Assembly (NCBI RefSeq): GCF_001870735.1
Contig: NZ_MORL01000023.1
Span: forward strand, 16,825-80,824
Source of the DNA: Arsenicibacter rosenii
GTDB taxonomy: Bacteria; Bacteroidota; Bacteroidia; Cytophagales; Spirosomataceae
Direction of reading: 5' to 3'
DNA length: 64,000 nucleotides
A model generated the notes under the pieces. That model did not search any database. It was not told the DNA's origin and was given only the letters and a program-made list of their open reading frames with translations. Shown piece by piece: positions 1 to 8,778 of this stretch. Every line of letters begins with the position of its first letter. The first letter of the stretch is position 1. Made by a program: the position numbers and the translations under genes.

Positions 1-24
1 ACGGATGTCTGCGGTCGTTGCCAT
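1..24 (-). CDS. efp: Elongation factor P, N-terminal fragment (cut by window edge)
   Basis: Reading the minus strand from position 24, an ATG opens a frame MATTADIR that runs off the window. This matches the usual start of bacterial EF-P (MATTADIR followed by NG...). EF-P relieves ribosome stalling at polyproline. Position directly downstream of fabH, about 80 bases away on the same strand, fits the common Bacteroidota order rpmF-plsX-fabH-efp. Only eight codons are visible, so the call rests on the N-terminal match plus context. Confidence 0.75.
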
Positions 25-105
25 AAAACTTGTTTACGATTTTCGGTTTTCGTTTGACGATTTCAGATGGTACAACAGAAGTGTTTGCTGCGTATCTGTA
101 ATCAG

Positions 106-1095
106 TTAATAGGCCCATTTTACATAAACGGCACCCCAGGTAAACCCGCCGCCAAATGCCGCCAGAATAAGGTTATCTCCTTTCTTCAGCTGCGATTCGT
201 AATCGAAGAGGCAGAGCGGAATGGTGGCTGCGGTTGTGTTACCGTATTTATGAATGTTGAGCATTACTTTTTCAGGACCGATGTTCATGCGGTTAGCCGT
301 GGCATCGATGATACGCTTGTTGGCCTGGTGAGGTACCAGCCACGCGACATCATCACCCTTCAGGCCATTTTTTTCCATGATCTCGGCCGATACATCTGCC
401 ATGTTTTTCACGGCAAACTTGAAAACAGACGGCCCGTCCTGATAGGCATAGTGCCACCGTTTTTCGACTGTTTCGTGCGTAGGCGGATAGCGGCTCCCGC
501 CTGCCTTCTGAAATAAATGATGTTGACCAACCCCATCCGACCGGATAATGGAGTCGCGGATGCCGAACTCGCCGGTCGTTGGCTCGAGCATAACTGCCCC
601 TGCGCCATCGCCAAAGAGAACACAGGTGGTCCGGTCAGTATAATCAACAATTGACGACATTTTATCGGCGCCGACAACGATGATCTTTTTGTATTTCCCG
701 GTTTCAATAAACTGGCTGCCAATAGTCAGGGCATACACAAACCCCGAACATGCAGCCTGAATATCGAAGCTGCCGATATTGCGGATACCGGTCATATCGC
801 AAATCAGGTTTGCGGTAGCCGGGAAGACAAAATCAGGTGTTGTCGTCGCGCAGATGAGCAGATCAATCTCTTCGGGTCTGGTATTGGTTTTAGCCAGCAG
901 CCCTTCAACGGCTTTTACGCCCATGTGAGAGGTGCCCAGGCCTTCGCCTTTTAAAATATGGCGTTCTTTAATACCTGTGCGAGAGGTAATCCATTCATCA
1001 TTTGTATCGACCATACGCTCTAATTCAGCGTTGGTTAATACATAATCAGGTACGTAACCATGTACTCCGGTAATGGCCGCTTTACTCGTCATCAT
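106..1095 (-). CDS. fabH: Beta-ketoacyl-ACP synthase III (FabH)
   Basis: Condenses acetyl-CoA (or a branched acyl-CoA) with malonyl-ACP to start type II fatty acid synthesis in the cytosol. The 329-residue length is typical. The N-terminal block [16 protein letters not shown], the active-site Cys in the [12 protein letters not shown] context near residue 115, the His in [11 protein letters not shown] and the Asn in [11 protein letters not shown] form the expected Cys-His-Asn triad. Two adjacent ATG codons (1095 and 1092) could serve as start. It lies downstream of plsX and upstream of efp on the same strand, with a 133-base gap to plsX in which I see no further gene. Confidence 0.96.
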   Translation of the reverse strand: MMTSKAAITGVHGYVPDYVLTNAELERMVDTNDEWITSRTGIKERHILKGEGLGTSHMGVKAVEGLLAKTNTRPEEIDLLICATTTPDFVFPATANLICDMTGIRNIGSFDIQAACSGFVYALTIGSQFIETGKYKKIIVVGADKMSSIVDYTDRTTCVLFGDGAGAVMLEPTTGEFGIRDSIIRSDGVGQHHLFQKAGGSRYPPTHETVEKRWHYAYQDGPSVFKFAVKNMADVSAEIMEKNGLKGDDVAWLVPHQANKRIIDATANRMNIGPEKVMLNIHKYGNTTAATIPLCLFDYESQLKKGDNLILAAFGGGFTWGAVYVKWAY

Positions 1096-1228
1096 AGGCT
1101 CGGGAGGGTACTATCAAACAGAAGAAAGTCAGGTTTTTTCTTATCCGGAGACGTGAAAACACAGACAACCGGCAGCGGTACTGCCCGTTGTGCCTTATTT
1201 TTCCGACTTACCAGATACACCTTCATTA

Positions 1229-2173
1229 CTAACTTAACGCCTGTGCTATTTTGGTATAGGCATCCGACTCTACCTGCCGGATTGCCAGATTAATCATATT
1301 TTTGATAGCCAGCGCCGACGAGATTCCGTGTGCGATGATCACGTTGCCATTGACGCCCACAATCGGGCTGCCTCCAACGGATTCGTAGTTGGTTTTGGCG
1401 ATGAAATCATCCTGAATATCCCGTGTTCTGGCTACGTTATAAAACGATTCACCGAGCTTGAAGAGTGCGTTTCCGGTAAAGCCGTCCGTCACGATAACAT
1501 CGGCTTTGTTGGTAAACATATCTTTCCCTTCGATATTACCGATAAAGTTGATCCGGCGGTTTTCTTTCAGCAACTGGTGCGCTGCCTGCGCCACAAGGGA
1601 TCCTTTCTGCTCTTCTTCGCCGATATTCATCAGGGCAACCCGCGGGCTGTCGAGCTGGAACGTATACTGAGCATAAATTGACCCGAGTTCACCAAACTGC
1701 GCCAGTACTTCCGGCTTACAATCGGCATTTGCCCCAATGTCGAGCATAACGGCATAACCACCGGCCAGCTGGGGTACAAATCCGGCAATACACGGGCGCA
1801 TAACGCCTTCGATTGCCTTCACGCTAAACAGCGCACCGACGTGCATCGCCCCGGTATTACCGGCACTACAGAACGCCTGTACCTGTTTTTCTTTTAAAAG
1901 CTTAAACCCAATTCCGATACTGGAATTGGGCTTCTGAGAAAGAGCTTTGGTGGGGTGCTCACCCATTCCAATAACCTCGTCTGCATGGAAAACCGTGATC
2001 GGGCTATTTGCCGGCGTTTCATACTTTGCCAACAATGCCTCAATTACCGGCTGATTTCCGATCAGTACAAGTGTTACCCCTTCCGGAAGCCCGGACTTAG
2101 CGGCCATGGCCACTCCTTCGACAATAGCATCAGGAGCGAAATCGCCACCCATTGCATCTATGGCAATTTTCAT
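1229..2173 (-). CDS. plsX: Phosphate acyltransferase PlsX
   Basis: Makes acyl-phosphate from acyl-ACP, feeding PlsY for phosphatidic acid synthesis; peripheral membrane enzyme. The start MKIAIDAMGGDFAPDAIVEG is the classic PlsX signature, followed by GMGEHPTKALSQKPNSSI and FCSAGNTGAMH, and the C-terminal block GGSPIVGVNGNVIIAHG. The 314-residue length is normal. It sits between rpmF and fabH on the same strand, the standard lipid-synthesis/ribosomal-protein operon. A 254-base gap with a long hairpin separates it from rpmF, so transcription might be modulated there. Confidence 0.96.
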   Translation of the reverse strand: MKIAIDAMGGDFAPDAIVEGVAMAAKSGLPEGVTLVLIGNQPVIEALLAKYETPANSPITVFHADEVIGMGEHPTKALSQKPNSSIGIGFKLLKEKQVQAFCSAGNTGAMHVGALFSVKAIEGVMRPCIAGFVPQLAGGYAVMLDIGANADCKPEVLAQFGELGSIYAQYTFQLDSPRVALMNIGEEEQKGSLVAQAAHQLLKENRRINFIGNIEGKDMFTNKADVIVTDGFTGNALFKLGESFYNVARTRDIQDDFIAKTNYESVGGSPIVGVNGNVIIAHGISSALAIKNMINLAIRQVESDAYTKIAQALS

Positions 2174-2321
2174 TGACTTTTTGCGTCGTGCCGCCCGGCA
2201 CGTTTGTTAAAGGCTACGAATAATCGCATAAAATTAGTAGGTCGGGAACAATAAAAAAGCTTTTACTCTCATCTTTTGGTTTGACAAAAGCAAAACCCGG
2301 CCATATCCTCTATACAAGAAA

Positions 2322-2387
2322 GATGCTGGATACTAAATGTGAGATGGGGAGAAAGTCTTCGTCATCTTACATTTGGTATCCAGCATC
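2322..2387. repeat. Long imperfect inverted repeat between plsX and rpmF
   Basis: Arms 2322-2346 and 2363-2387 are 25 bases each and match in 23 positions when one is reverse-complemented, with a 16-base loop. No clear T-run follows on the minus strand, so it may be an RNA processing or REP-like element rather than a simple terminator. The rest of the 2174-2427 gap shows no gene. Confidence 0.6.
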
Positions 2388-2427
2388 CAATATCACTCGC
2401 CTTATTTTTACATGAATCTCAGAGCAA

Positions 2428-2622
2428 TTAAGCTGCAGGAGCGTAGTTCTCGATGATCATCTTGCCTTTGTAATACAGGTTCCCCTCGTATACGTGGGCA
2501 TGGTGGCGCTCATGTACTTCGCCTGTTGATGCGTCTGTTGACAGCGTTACGGCTGTTGCCTTATAATGAGTTCTCCGCTTATCGCGACGAGTGCTGGAAT
2601 GACGTCGTTTGGGATGTGCCAT
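2428..2622 (-). CDS. rpmF: 50S ribosomal protein L32
   Basis: The 64-residue product begins [20 protein letters not shown], the standard L32 N-terminus, and includes the [19 protein letters not shown] segment seen in Bacteroidota L32. It is a structural protein of the large subunit. The zinc-binding Cys pairs of some L32 forms are absent, so this is the Cys-free type. It is preceded by the DUF177 gene, with which rpmF is nearly always paired. Confidence 0.96.
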   Translation of the reverse strand: MAHPKRRHSSTRRDKRRTHYKATAVTLSTDASTGEVHERHHAHVYEGNLYYKGKMIIENYAPAA

Positions 2623-2647
2623 TGCTTTGTTTCAGTTATCTAAGTTT

Positions 2648-2700
2648 TATAGTTGTATAGTCGTATAGTTTTCTGCTTTCTGAAAAACAGTACAACTATA
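2648..2700. repeat. Short hairpin between rpmF and the DUF177 gene
   Basis: TATAGTTGTA (2648-2657) and TACAACTATA (2691-2700) are perfect 10-base inverted arms around a pyrimidine-rich loop. It lies in the 82-base gap of the minus-strand operon. Function is unknown; an RNA processing site is possible. Confidence 0.45.
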
Positions 2701-2704
2701 CCGT

Positions 2705-3253
2705 CTAATTATTATTAAGTTTCCGAAGCGCTTCCCAACGCGGGTCAACCGGCGACTGGTCGTCATCTTCAGGTTCGTCCGTATCCGAACGATAGATTAA
2801 TTTCACGTCACTTTCCGGATCGTCATCATGCTCGTCTTCATCCCGAAAGCGCGGATGAAGCTTTTTCATCGGCAGTGAAATACCAATGAATTCGAAAATG
2901 TACCGGGCCACATTAACCGTAGCCGTATTCCGTTCGATCAGCTCAATTTCGTCGGTCAGTTCTTCGTTATGATCCGAAAACTTCAGCAGCAACAGGTGCC
3001 GGACATCAATTGGCTCGTCGTACAGATCAAGGCTGCGATCGCAGGTTTGCTCGACAGTGCCGCGGATATGAAAATACAGCCGGATCATTGTCGATGATTT
3101 ATCGAGCGTCAGATGTGTATGTACAGTACCTTTCGTAATTAGCTCCTGATCAAGCGCTTCCCAGAAGGCATCGCCCGATTCAAAGTCATACTCGTACCGT
3201 TTTTCTTCCAGCCCGATAATATGAATGTCGTATTTACGCAACTCGTTCACCAC
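2705..3253 (-). CDS. DUF177 (YceD-like) protein
   Basis: A 182-residue acidic cytosolic protein of the DUF177/YceD family, linked in other organisms to 23S rRNA or ribosome biogenesis and almost always encoded just upstream of rpmF, as here. The conserved central part (RYEYDFESGDAFWEAL... LYFHIRGTVEQTCDRSLDLY) shows the family pattern in which a Cys precedes the DRSLD-like segment. The C-terminus is very acidic (DEDEHDDDPESD). The start is GTG: a TAG stop lies four codons upstream, so no ATG is available; GTG at 3253 or the next codon at 3250 must be used. Confidence 0.88.
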   Translation of the reverse strand: MVNELRKYDIHIIGLEEKRYEYDFESGDAFWEALDQELITKGTVHTHLTLDKSSTMIRLYFHIRGTVEQTCDRSLDLYDEPIDVRHLLLLKFSDHNEELTDEIELIERNTATVNVARYIFEFIGISLPMKKLHPRFRDEDEHDDDPESDVKLIYRSDTDEPEDDDQSPVDPRWEALRKLNNN

Positions 3254-3274
3254 AGTCTTCCGCTAATAAGGCCG

Positions 3275-3305
3275 CAAAGATACGAAATCTTTTTGACCAT
3301 GGAAA
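3275..3305 (-). promoter_or_regulatory. Bacteroidota-type promoter of the DUF177-rpmF-plsX-fabH-efp operon
   Basis: On the minus strand TATCTTTG (3282-3275) matches the -7 consensus TAnnTTTG, with TTTC at 3305-3302 exactly 19 bases upstream as a -33 element. The predicted transcript would start about 10-15 bases before the GTG start of the DUF177 gene. Confidence 0.65.
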
Positions 3306-3386
3306 GAATTTCCGAAAAACTACGGATTAAACTCCTTATTAATCAAGAGAATTCTTATTAGCACCGGTTTATTTCCCTGATGGCTT

Positions 3387-3394
3387 TATTTTTG
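3387..3394 (+). promoter_or_regulatory. Candidate -7 element of valS
   Basis: TATTTTTG matches TAnnTTTG about 93 bases before the valS ATG. The -33 element is not clear. It places the transcript start near 3401, which argues against use of the in-frame TTG at 3406 as start codon. Confidence 0.45.
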
Positions 3395-3486
3395 TAAAAT
3401 CGTTTTTGTCCGGGAGCAATCCGCGTGAGGCCCGCTACTGCGTTTTCTCTTGTATTTTCCGGACATCGGTACAAATTTCAAGCTGC

Positions 3487-6099
3487 ATGGTTTCGAAAAC
3501 ATATAATCCCAAAGACATTGAAGAAAAATGGTACCAGTATTGGCTGGATAACCAGTTTTTTAAATCAACTCCCGATGAGCGGGAGCCGTATACCATCGTC
3601 ATTCCGCCGCCAAACGTAACGGGTGTCCTCCACATGGGTCACATGCTGAACAATACGATTCAGGATGTCCTGATCCGGAAAGCCCGGATGGAAGGTAAAA
3701 ATGCCTGCTGGGTGCCGGGTACCGACCATGCCAGTATCGCTACCGAAGCGAAGGTAGTTGCCATGCTGAAAGAGCAGGGTATCAATAAACATGACCTGAC
3801 GCGGGAAAAATTTCTGGAACATGCCTGGGAATGGACTCATAAATACGGCGGTATTATCCTGAAACAGCTTCGTAAACTGGGGGCTTCCTGCGACTGGGAC
3901 CGGACACGCTTTACGATGGAACCGGCTCTCTATGATTCCGTTATCGATGTGTTTGTCGACCTTTACGAAAAAGGCCGGATCTACCGTGGTGTACGGATGG
4001 TTAACTGGGATCCGCAGGGGCTCACGGCCGTTTCCGACGAAGAGGTAATCATGAAAGAGGTGCAGCAAAAGCTCTCTTACATCCGGTATGCGATCGAAGG
4101 CAGCGAAGGTGAGTTTATCACGATTGCGACCGTCCGGCCGGAAACCATTATGGCCGATGCAGCAATCTGCGTTAATCCGAACGACGAGCGGTATAAGCAT
4201 CTGCACGGCAAAAAAGCCCTGATTCCGCTCATCAACCGGGCAATCCCGATCATTACGGACGAATACGTAACGATGGATTTCGGTACGGGCTGCCTGAAAG
4301 TAACCCCTGCCCACGATCAGAATGACTACGAACTGGGCGTTAAGCACAAGCTGCCGGTCATCGACATTCTGAACGACAACGGTACCCTGAACGAAAAGGC
4401 ACAGATTTTCGTCGGCATGGATCGTTTTGCTGCCCGGAAAGCCATTCTGAAAGAGCTGGAAGAAAAAGGCGATCTGGTAAAAACCGAAGAATATAAATCG
4501 AACGTGGGTTTCTCTGAACGGACCAATGCGGTCATTGAGCCGAAACTTTCGTTGCAGTGGTTCCTGAAAATGAAAGACATTTCGAAGCCAGCCTTCGATA
4601 ATGTCATGAATGATACCATTCAGCTGGTTCCGCCGAAGTTCAAGAATATGTACCGGGCCTGGATGGAAAATCCGCACGACTGGTGTATCAGCCGCCAGTT
4701 GTGGTGGGGACAGCAGATTCCGGCGTTTTACATGCAGGATGGCACCATCATCGTAGCCAAAAATAAGCGGGAAGCCCTTCGCAAAGCCCAGCGCGAACTG
4801 CAGTTATTTGCGCTTACCGAAGCCGACCTGACGCAGGACGAAGACGTACTCGATACATGGTTCTCCTCCTGGCTATGGCCAATGTCGGTATTCGACGGGC
4901 TGAAAGATCCGGACAATGCGGATATTAAGTATTATTATCCGACCAACACGCTCGTTACCGGTTTCGATATTATTTTCTTCTGGGTTGCCCGGATGATCAT
5001 TGCCGGTTACGAATACAAAGGACAGAAGCCATTCAGCAGCGTATATTTTACGGGCATGGTACGCGATAAGCTGGGCCGTAAAATGTCGAAGCAGCTCGGT
5101 AACTCGCCGGACCCGCTGGTACTGATTGAGCAGTACGGAGCGGACGGTGTCCGGACGGGTATGCTATTCAGTTCGGCAGCCGGTAATGACCTGTTGTTCG
5201 ACGAAAAGCTGTGTGAGCAGGGCCGGAACTTTAACAATAAGCTCTGGAACGCCTTCCGTCTGGTAAAGGGCTGGTCGGTTATTGATGGCGACGCAAACGG
5301 GTTAGCCGTACAATGGTTTAGCTCGAAACTCAGCCAGACGCTGGTGGAGGTAAACGACCATTTCGAAAAATTCCGGATTTCCGATGCGCTACAGTCCATT
5401 TATAAGCTGATCTGGGATGATTTCTGTTCACAATATCTGGAAATGATCAAGCCGGGTTTCGAGCAGCCAATTGACCGGGCGACCTACGAGGCTACCATTC
5501 ATTTCTTCGAGCAGCTGATTTGTCTGGCGCATCCGTTTATGCCGTTCATCACCGAAGAAATCTGGCAGGAGATTCGTGAGCGACAGCCGGGCGAAACAAT
5601 CTGTCTGGCTCCGTTCCCGCAGGCGGGCGGTGTTGAAGAAGCCTTACTGGCCGGTTTTGACCTCCTCTTCGACGTTGTGACCAACATCCGGAATATCCGG
5701 AACAGCAAGCAGATCAGCCCTAAAACGCCGTTGCCACTGGCGATCAAAACCGGTACCCCGGACCGGTTCAAGCCTTTTGAGAGTCTGATTGCTAAAATGG
5801 CGATGGTTTCCGGCGTTTCATATGTATCCGATAAAGCCAGCGGTACGTCATTCGTTATCAAGGGAGATGAGTTCTTTGTTGATATAGCGGGTGAAATTGA
5901 CGCCGGGCAGGAGGCTGCCAATCTGGAAAAAGAACTGACGTATTCGATTGGTTTCCGCGACTCAGTGCTGAAAAAGCTGTCGAACGAGCGGTTTGTGGCC
6001 AACGCTAAACCCGATGTTGTTGAAAAAGAACGGCAAAAGCTGGCTGATGCTGAGGCAAAAATTAAAGCCTTACAGGAAAGCCTGGCTACATTAAAGTAA
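3487..6099 (+). CDS. valS: Valyl-tRNA synthetase
   Basis: Charges tRNA-Val in the cytosol. The 870-residue protein starts MVSKTYNPKDIEEKWYQYW. The class I HIGH motif is present as HMGH in PPNVTGVLHMGHML near residue 47, and the second motif is KMSKQ (GRKMSKQLGNS), the variant common in Bacteroidota instead of KMSKS. The editing domain, the WCISRQLWWGQQIPAF block and a C-terminal coiled coil are all present. The ATG at 3487 is chosen because it begins the family-conserved N-terminus; the 27 codons upstream in frame carry no family similarity and overlap the promoter region. Followed by a clear terminator. Confidence 0.97.
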   Translation: MVSKTYNPKDIEEKWYQYWLDNQFFKSTPDEREPYTIVIPPPNVTGVLHMGHMLNNTIQDVLIRKARMEGKNACWVPGTDHASIATEAKVVAMLKEQGINKHDLTREKFLEHAWEWTHKYGGIILKQLRKLGASCDWDRTRFTMEPALYDSVIDVFVDLYEKGRIYRGVRMVNWDPQGLTAVSDEEVIMKEVQQKLSYIRYAIEGSEGEFITIATVRPETIMADAAICVNPNDERYKHLHGKKALIPLINRAIPIITDEYVTMDFGTGCLKVTPAHDQNDYELGVKHKLPVIDILNDNGTLNEKAQIFVGMDRFAARKAILKELEEKGDLVKTEEYKSNVGFSERTNAVIEPKLSLQWFLKMKDISKPAFDNVMNDTIQLVPPKFKNMYRAWMENPHDWCISRQLWWGQQIPAFYMQDGTIIVAKNKREALRKAQRELQLFALTEADLTQDEDVLDTWFSSWLWPMSVFDGLKDPDNADIKYYYPTNTLVTGFDIIFFWVARMIIAGYEYKGQKPFSSVYFTGMVRDKLGRKMSKQLGNSPDPLVLIEQYGADGVRTGMLFSSAAGNDLLFDEKLCEQGRNFNNKLWNAFRLVKGWSVIDGDANGLAVQWFSSKLSQTLVEVNDHFEKFRISDALQSIYKLIWDDFCSQYLEMIKPGFEQPIDRATYEATIHFFEQLICLAHPFMPFITEEIWQEIRERQPGETICLAPFPQAGGVEEALLAGFDLLFDVVTNIRNIRNSKQISPKTPLPLAIKTGTPDRFKPFESLIAKMAMVSGVSYVSDKASGTSFVIKGDEFFVDIAGEIDAGQEAANLEKELTYSIGFRDSVLKKLSNERFVANAKPDVVEKERQKLADAEAKIKALQESLATLK

Positions 6100-6107
6100 G
6101 TATATTG

Positions 6108-6133
6108 AAAGCCCGGTCTGCAAACCGGGCTTT
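6108..6133 (+). terminator. valS terminator hairpin
   Basis: AAAGCCCGGT (6108-6117) pairs with ACCGGGCTTT (6124-6133) and runs into a T/C-rich tail. It lies 9 bases after the valS stop. Confidence 0.85.
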
Positions 6134-6257
6134 TTCTTTCTGTTACAAAATCATTTTTTTACACACACCCTTACTTTTATTACAATTTTTAAATAATTAA
6201 TAGTACTCTTGTAAGAGGGTTTATGAAATTAGAAGCTAAGGGAATTACTTGTTACCT

Positions 6258-6776
6258 ATGAATAAGTGCGTTTTTCTGGACAGAGACGGGGTTCTAAATG
6301 AAGATCGTTCTGATTACGTGTACCGCGTTGAGGACATGGTTATTCCTGCCGGCGTGGCTGAAGGGCTGCGTTTGTTAAAAGAAGCCGGTTACTTATTGAT
6401 TGTTGTTACCAACCAAGCGGGCATTGCTAAAGGGCTGTATACCCGCGATGATGTCATGCGTTGCCATAATTATCTACAGGATTGCTGCGGGAACCTGATT
6501 GACGATATCTACTATTCTCCGCATCACCCGGATTATACCAGCCGCTCGCTGACACGGAAGCCGGACTCGCTCATGCTGGAAAAGGCTATCGCCAAATACA
6601 ACATTGATGTCGCTCATTCATGGATTTTCGGAGATGCCTTGCGCGACATGCAGGCGGGTAAGCGGGTTGGTGTCCGTACGATTTATATCAATCACCGGAT
6701 TCCGAACCAGCCGGCAGTGGCCGATAAACACGCCACTGATTTACTGGAAGCCTCAAAACTGGTACTCGAACAGTAA
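6258..6776 (+). CDS. HAD-IIIA phosphatase (GmhB/HisB-N type)
   Basis: A 172-residue HAD phosphatase. The nucleophile motif FLDRDGVLN, the motif II Thr in IVVTNQAGIAKG, the RKPD lysine segment and the GDALRDMQAGKRVGV acidic motif match D-glycero-D-manno-heptose 1,7-bisphosphate phosphatase (GmhB) and the HisB N-domain. In typical GmhB a zinc loop carries CPHHPDG...CxCRKP; here it reads SPHHPDY...SLTRKP, so the zinc cysteines are missing, and the true substrate is uncertain. ATG at 6258 is preferred over the in-frame TTG at 6249. No heptose genes are adjacent, so the pathway cannot be read from context. Confidence 0.82.
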   Translation: MNKCVFLDRDGVLNEDRSDYVYRVEDMVIPAGVAEGLRLLKEAGYLLIVVTNQAGIAKGLYTRDDVMRCHNYLQDCCGNLIDDIYYSPHHPDYTSRSLTRKPDSLMLEKAIAKYNIDVAHSWIFGDALRDMQAGKRVGVRTIYINHRIPNQPAVADKHATDLLEASKLVLEQ

Positions 6777-6783
6777 TAAAAAA

Positions 6784-6824
6784 TCAGCCGCCATCAGAAA
6801 CAGATTGTTTCCGGTGGCGGCTGA
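6784..6824 (-). terminator. Terminator after the 42-residue lipoprotein gene (convergent with the HAD gene)
   Basis: TCAGCCGCCA (6784-6793) pairs perfectly with TGGCGGCTGA (6815-6824). On the minus strand the stem is followed by a T-run (6777-6783), so it terminates the speA-lipoprotein transcript; it may also stop the converging HAD transcript. Confidence 0.8.
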
Positions 6825-6846
6825 GCTAGTGACGGAGGCAGTACGG

Positions 6847-6975
6847 TTAAGCTCTGTGTTGCGCTGTTTGTGTGGCTTTCTGCGTTGTGCCATAAGCCGG
6901 ACAAGCCCCTTTACGGGCGCAGGCGCTCATAGTCAGAACGGCAAGAAGACTACCCAGAATTAGCATCTTTTTCAT
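6847..6975 (-). CDS. Small lipoprotein, 42 residues, downstream of arginine decarboxylase
   Basis: Translated by hand on the minus strand: MKKMLILGSLLAVLTMSAC then ARKGACPAYGTTQKATQTAQHRA and a TAA stop. The first 19 residues form a complete lipoprotein signal peptide (Lys-Lys, hydrophobic core, lipobox with Cys19), leaving a mature peptide of only 24 residues with a CPAYG motif. The ATG lies 4 bases after the speA stop, so the two are co-transcribed, and a terminator follows directly. Function unknown; short CPxYG-type lipoproteins are, from memory, recurrent in Cytophagales. It would be anchored in an envelope membrane facing the periplasm or surface. Confidence 0.78.
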   Translation of the reverse strand: MKKMLILGSLLAVLTMSACARKGACPAYGTTQKATQTAQHRA

Positions 6976-6979
6976 ATTG

Positions 6980-8461
6980 TCAGTCTTTTTCAATTAACGC
7001 TTCCTGTTCTTCTCTTTCATCAGCGGCTTCGGTGGCATCAAGCTCCGTTGGTCCGGGTTCTGCGGAATTATAACCGAGGATCTTCAGCATTACTTCACTG
7101 TTCTGCTCAGGCGCAAATAGCCGGGTCCGGAAATTACCGTTTTCGTCTTTGTCGACAATAACGTGCTGCGGTGCCGGCACCAGGCAATGCTGAATCCCGC
7201 CGTAACCGCCCAACGATTCCTGATAAGCACCCGTGTGGAAAAAGCCCACATACTGGTCTTCTGCTTCCTGATCAAAAATCGGCAGATACAAATCGGCACT
7301 ATGCGCTTCCGTATTATAAAAGTCATGGGAGTCGCAGGTAAGCCCGCCCAGATTGACTTTCTGGTACGGATTGTCCCAGTTGTTTACTGCCAGCATGATG
7401 TATTTCTGCCCAAGGCCCCACGAATCCGGCAACTGCGTAATAAACGACCCGTCGATCATGTACCATAACTCCTTATCGTTCTGAAGCTTCTGATCAATGA
7501 TGCTGTAAATTACCGCCCCGCTTTCGCCTACCGTATAGCTACCGAATTCGGTAAAAATATGCGGTACAGGCACATTGTTTTTATTACAGATCCACTGAAT
7601 ACTCTCCACAATCTGATCGATCATGGCCTGATAGTCGTACTTAAACTGGAACGACGTCTGAATCGGCAGACCACCACCAATGTCAATTGAATCGAGATCC
7701 GGGCAAATTTTACGCAGTTCGCAGTACTTATACATAAAACGGCTCAGCTCGCTCCAGTAATATGCACTGTCTTTAATACCGGTGTTAATGAAGAAGTGCA
7801 GCATCTTCAGCTTAAATTTCTTGCTATGCTGAATTTTGCTGCGGTATAATTCATTAACATCGCTGTATCTAACCCCTAACCGTGATGTATAGAACGCAAA
7901 GTTTGGTTCCTCATCTGTAGCAATCCGTATGCCAAGGTTTACGGTGTCTGCCGTTACGGCCGACTCATACGCTTCAATTTCTTTCAGATTATCGAGAACC
8001 GGAATGCAGTTTGTAAAACCGTCGTTGATCAGCTCACTGATATACTGGGTATATAGCGGGCGTTTATAGCCGTTGCAGATTACATACGTGTTCTGGTTGA
8101 GTTTGCCCATGCTGTGTAATTCCCGGATAATGGGAATATCATAGGCCGACGACGTTTCGATATGGATGTTATTCTTCAGTGCCTCGTCGAGCACGAACCG
8201 AAAATGGGATGACTTCGTGCAATAACAGTACGTATATGTCCCTTTGTAGTTATGCCGTTTCATGGCATTCTTGAACAGCAGCTTGGCATGTTCGATATGC
8301 TCCGTAATTTTCGGCAAATACGTGAGTTTAAGCGGCGTACCGTATTCCTTAACAATGTCCATCAGTGGTACATTGTTGAACAACAGTGAGTCGTTCTCAA
8401 CGTTGAATTCTAATGTCGGGAACTCAAACGTCTGGTCAATGAGGTCGTAGTAGGTCTTCAT
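6980..8461 (-). CDS. speA: Arginine decarboxylase-like PLP enzyme (fold type III)
   Basis: A 493-residue group IV (alanine-racemase fold) decarboxylase. The PLP lysine lies in TYCYCTKSSHF near residue 83, and the phosphate-binding glycine loop is IDIGGGLPIQ. The C-terminal half contains the GxxCDSxD-type motif (GGLTCDSHDF) that supplies a catalytic Cys and Asp in ornithine/arginine decarboxylases. The length and the N-terminal block EYGTPLKLTYLPKI fit the Bacteroidota proteins annotated as biosynthetic arginine decarboxylase, giving agmatine for polyamine synthesis. Ornithine or diaminopimelate decarboxylase are the alternatives, but the length and CDSHD favour arginine. It is co-transcribed with the small lipoprotein that starts 4 bases later. 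Confidence 0.82.
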   Translation of the reverse strand: MKTYYDLIDQTFEFPTLEFNVENDSLLFNNVPLMDIVKEYGTPLKLTYLPKITEHIEHAKLLFKNAMKRHNYKGTYTYCYCTKSSHFRFVLDEALKNNIHIETSSAYDIPIIRELHSMGKLNQNTYVICNGYKRPLYTQYISELINDGFTNCIPVLDNLKEIEAYESAVTADTVNLGIRIATDEEPNFAFYTSRLGVRYSDVNELYRSKIQHSKKFKLKMLHFFINTGIKDSAYYWSELSRFMYKYCELRKICPDLDSIDIGGGLPIQTSFQFKYDYQAMIDQIVESIQWICNKNNVPVPHIFTEFGSYTVGESGAVIYSIIDQKLQNDKELWYMIDGSFITQLPDSWGLGQKYIMLAVNNWDNPYQKVNLGGLTCDSHDFYNTEAHSADLYLPIFDQEAEDQYVGFFHTGAYQESLGGYGGIQHCLVPAPQHVIVDKDENGNFRTRLFAPEQNSEVMLKILGYNSAEPGPTELDATEAADEREEQEALIEKD

Positions 8462-8778
8462 CCCTTTGTCCGGCGCATAAAATAGGCAGTCCGCTTGTGC
8501 GGTCGCGTTTTGTAAGTCCTAAAAAAAGCTTGCGAAAATGGCAGAAATTTAGCTATAAAGCAATACCATTTTTGTATATAGAGACAACATAAAAATACCT
8601 TTTTTTGATTCTTTCCGCGCTAAAAAATAAAACGCGTTCTTCGGTTTTCTATTTTTTGACAGCCTCATCCCAACCTTATGCCCTTGTTGGGAATCCGTTA
8701 TTAATTATAATAATATCATATTTTTTTTCGTAATTACGATACTAACCGTTTCTAAAGTAGGTTGTAGTCCTGTTTATC
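8462..8778. other. Gene-free divergent intergenic region
   Basis: 317 AT-rich bases between the divergent speA and the GT2 gene. I see no convincing ORF or RNA. A 12-base palindrome TCGTAATTACGA lies near 8729-8740. Promoters for both flanking genes are presumably here, but no clean pair of -33/-7 elements stood out. Confidence 0.5.

Noticed and set aside
3565..4677. Long minus-strand open frame of 370 codons opposite valS
   Set aside because: It lies entirely within valS, has a composition expected from the antisense of a GC-balanced gene, and shows no domain.
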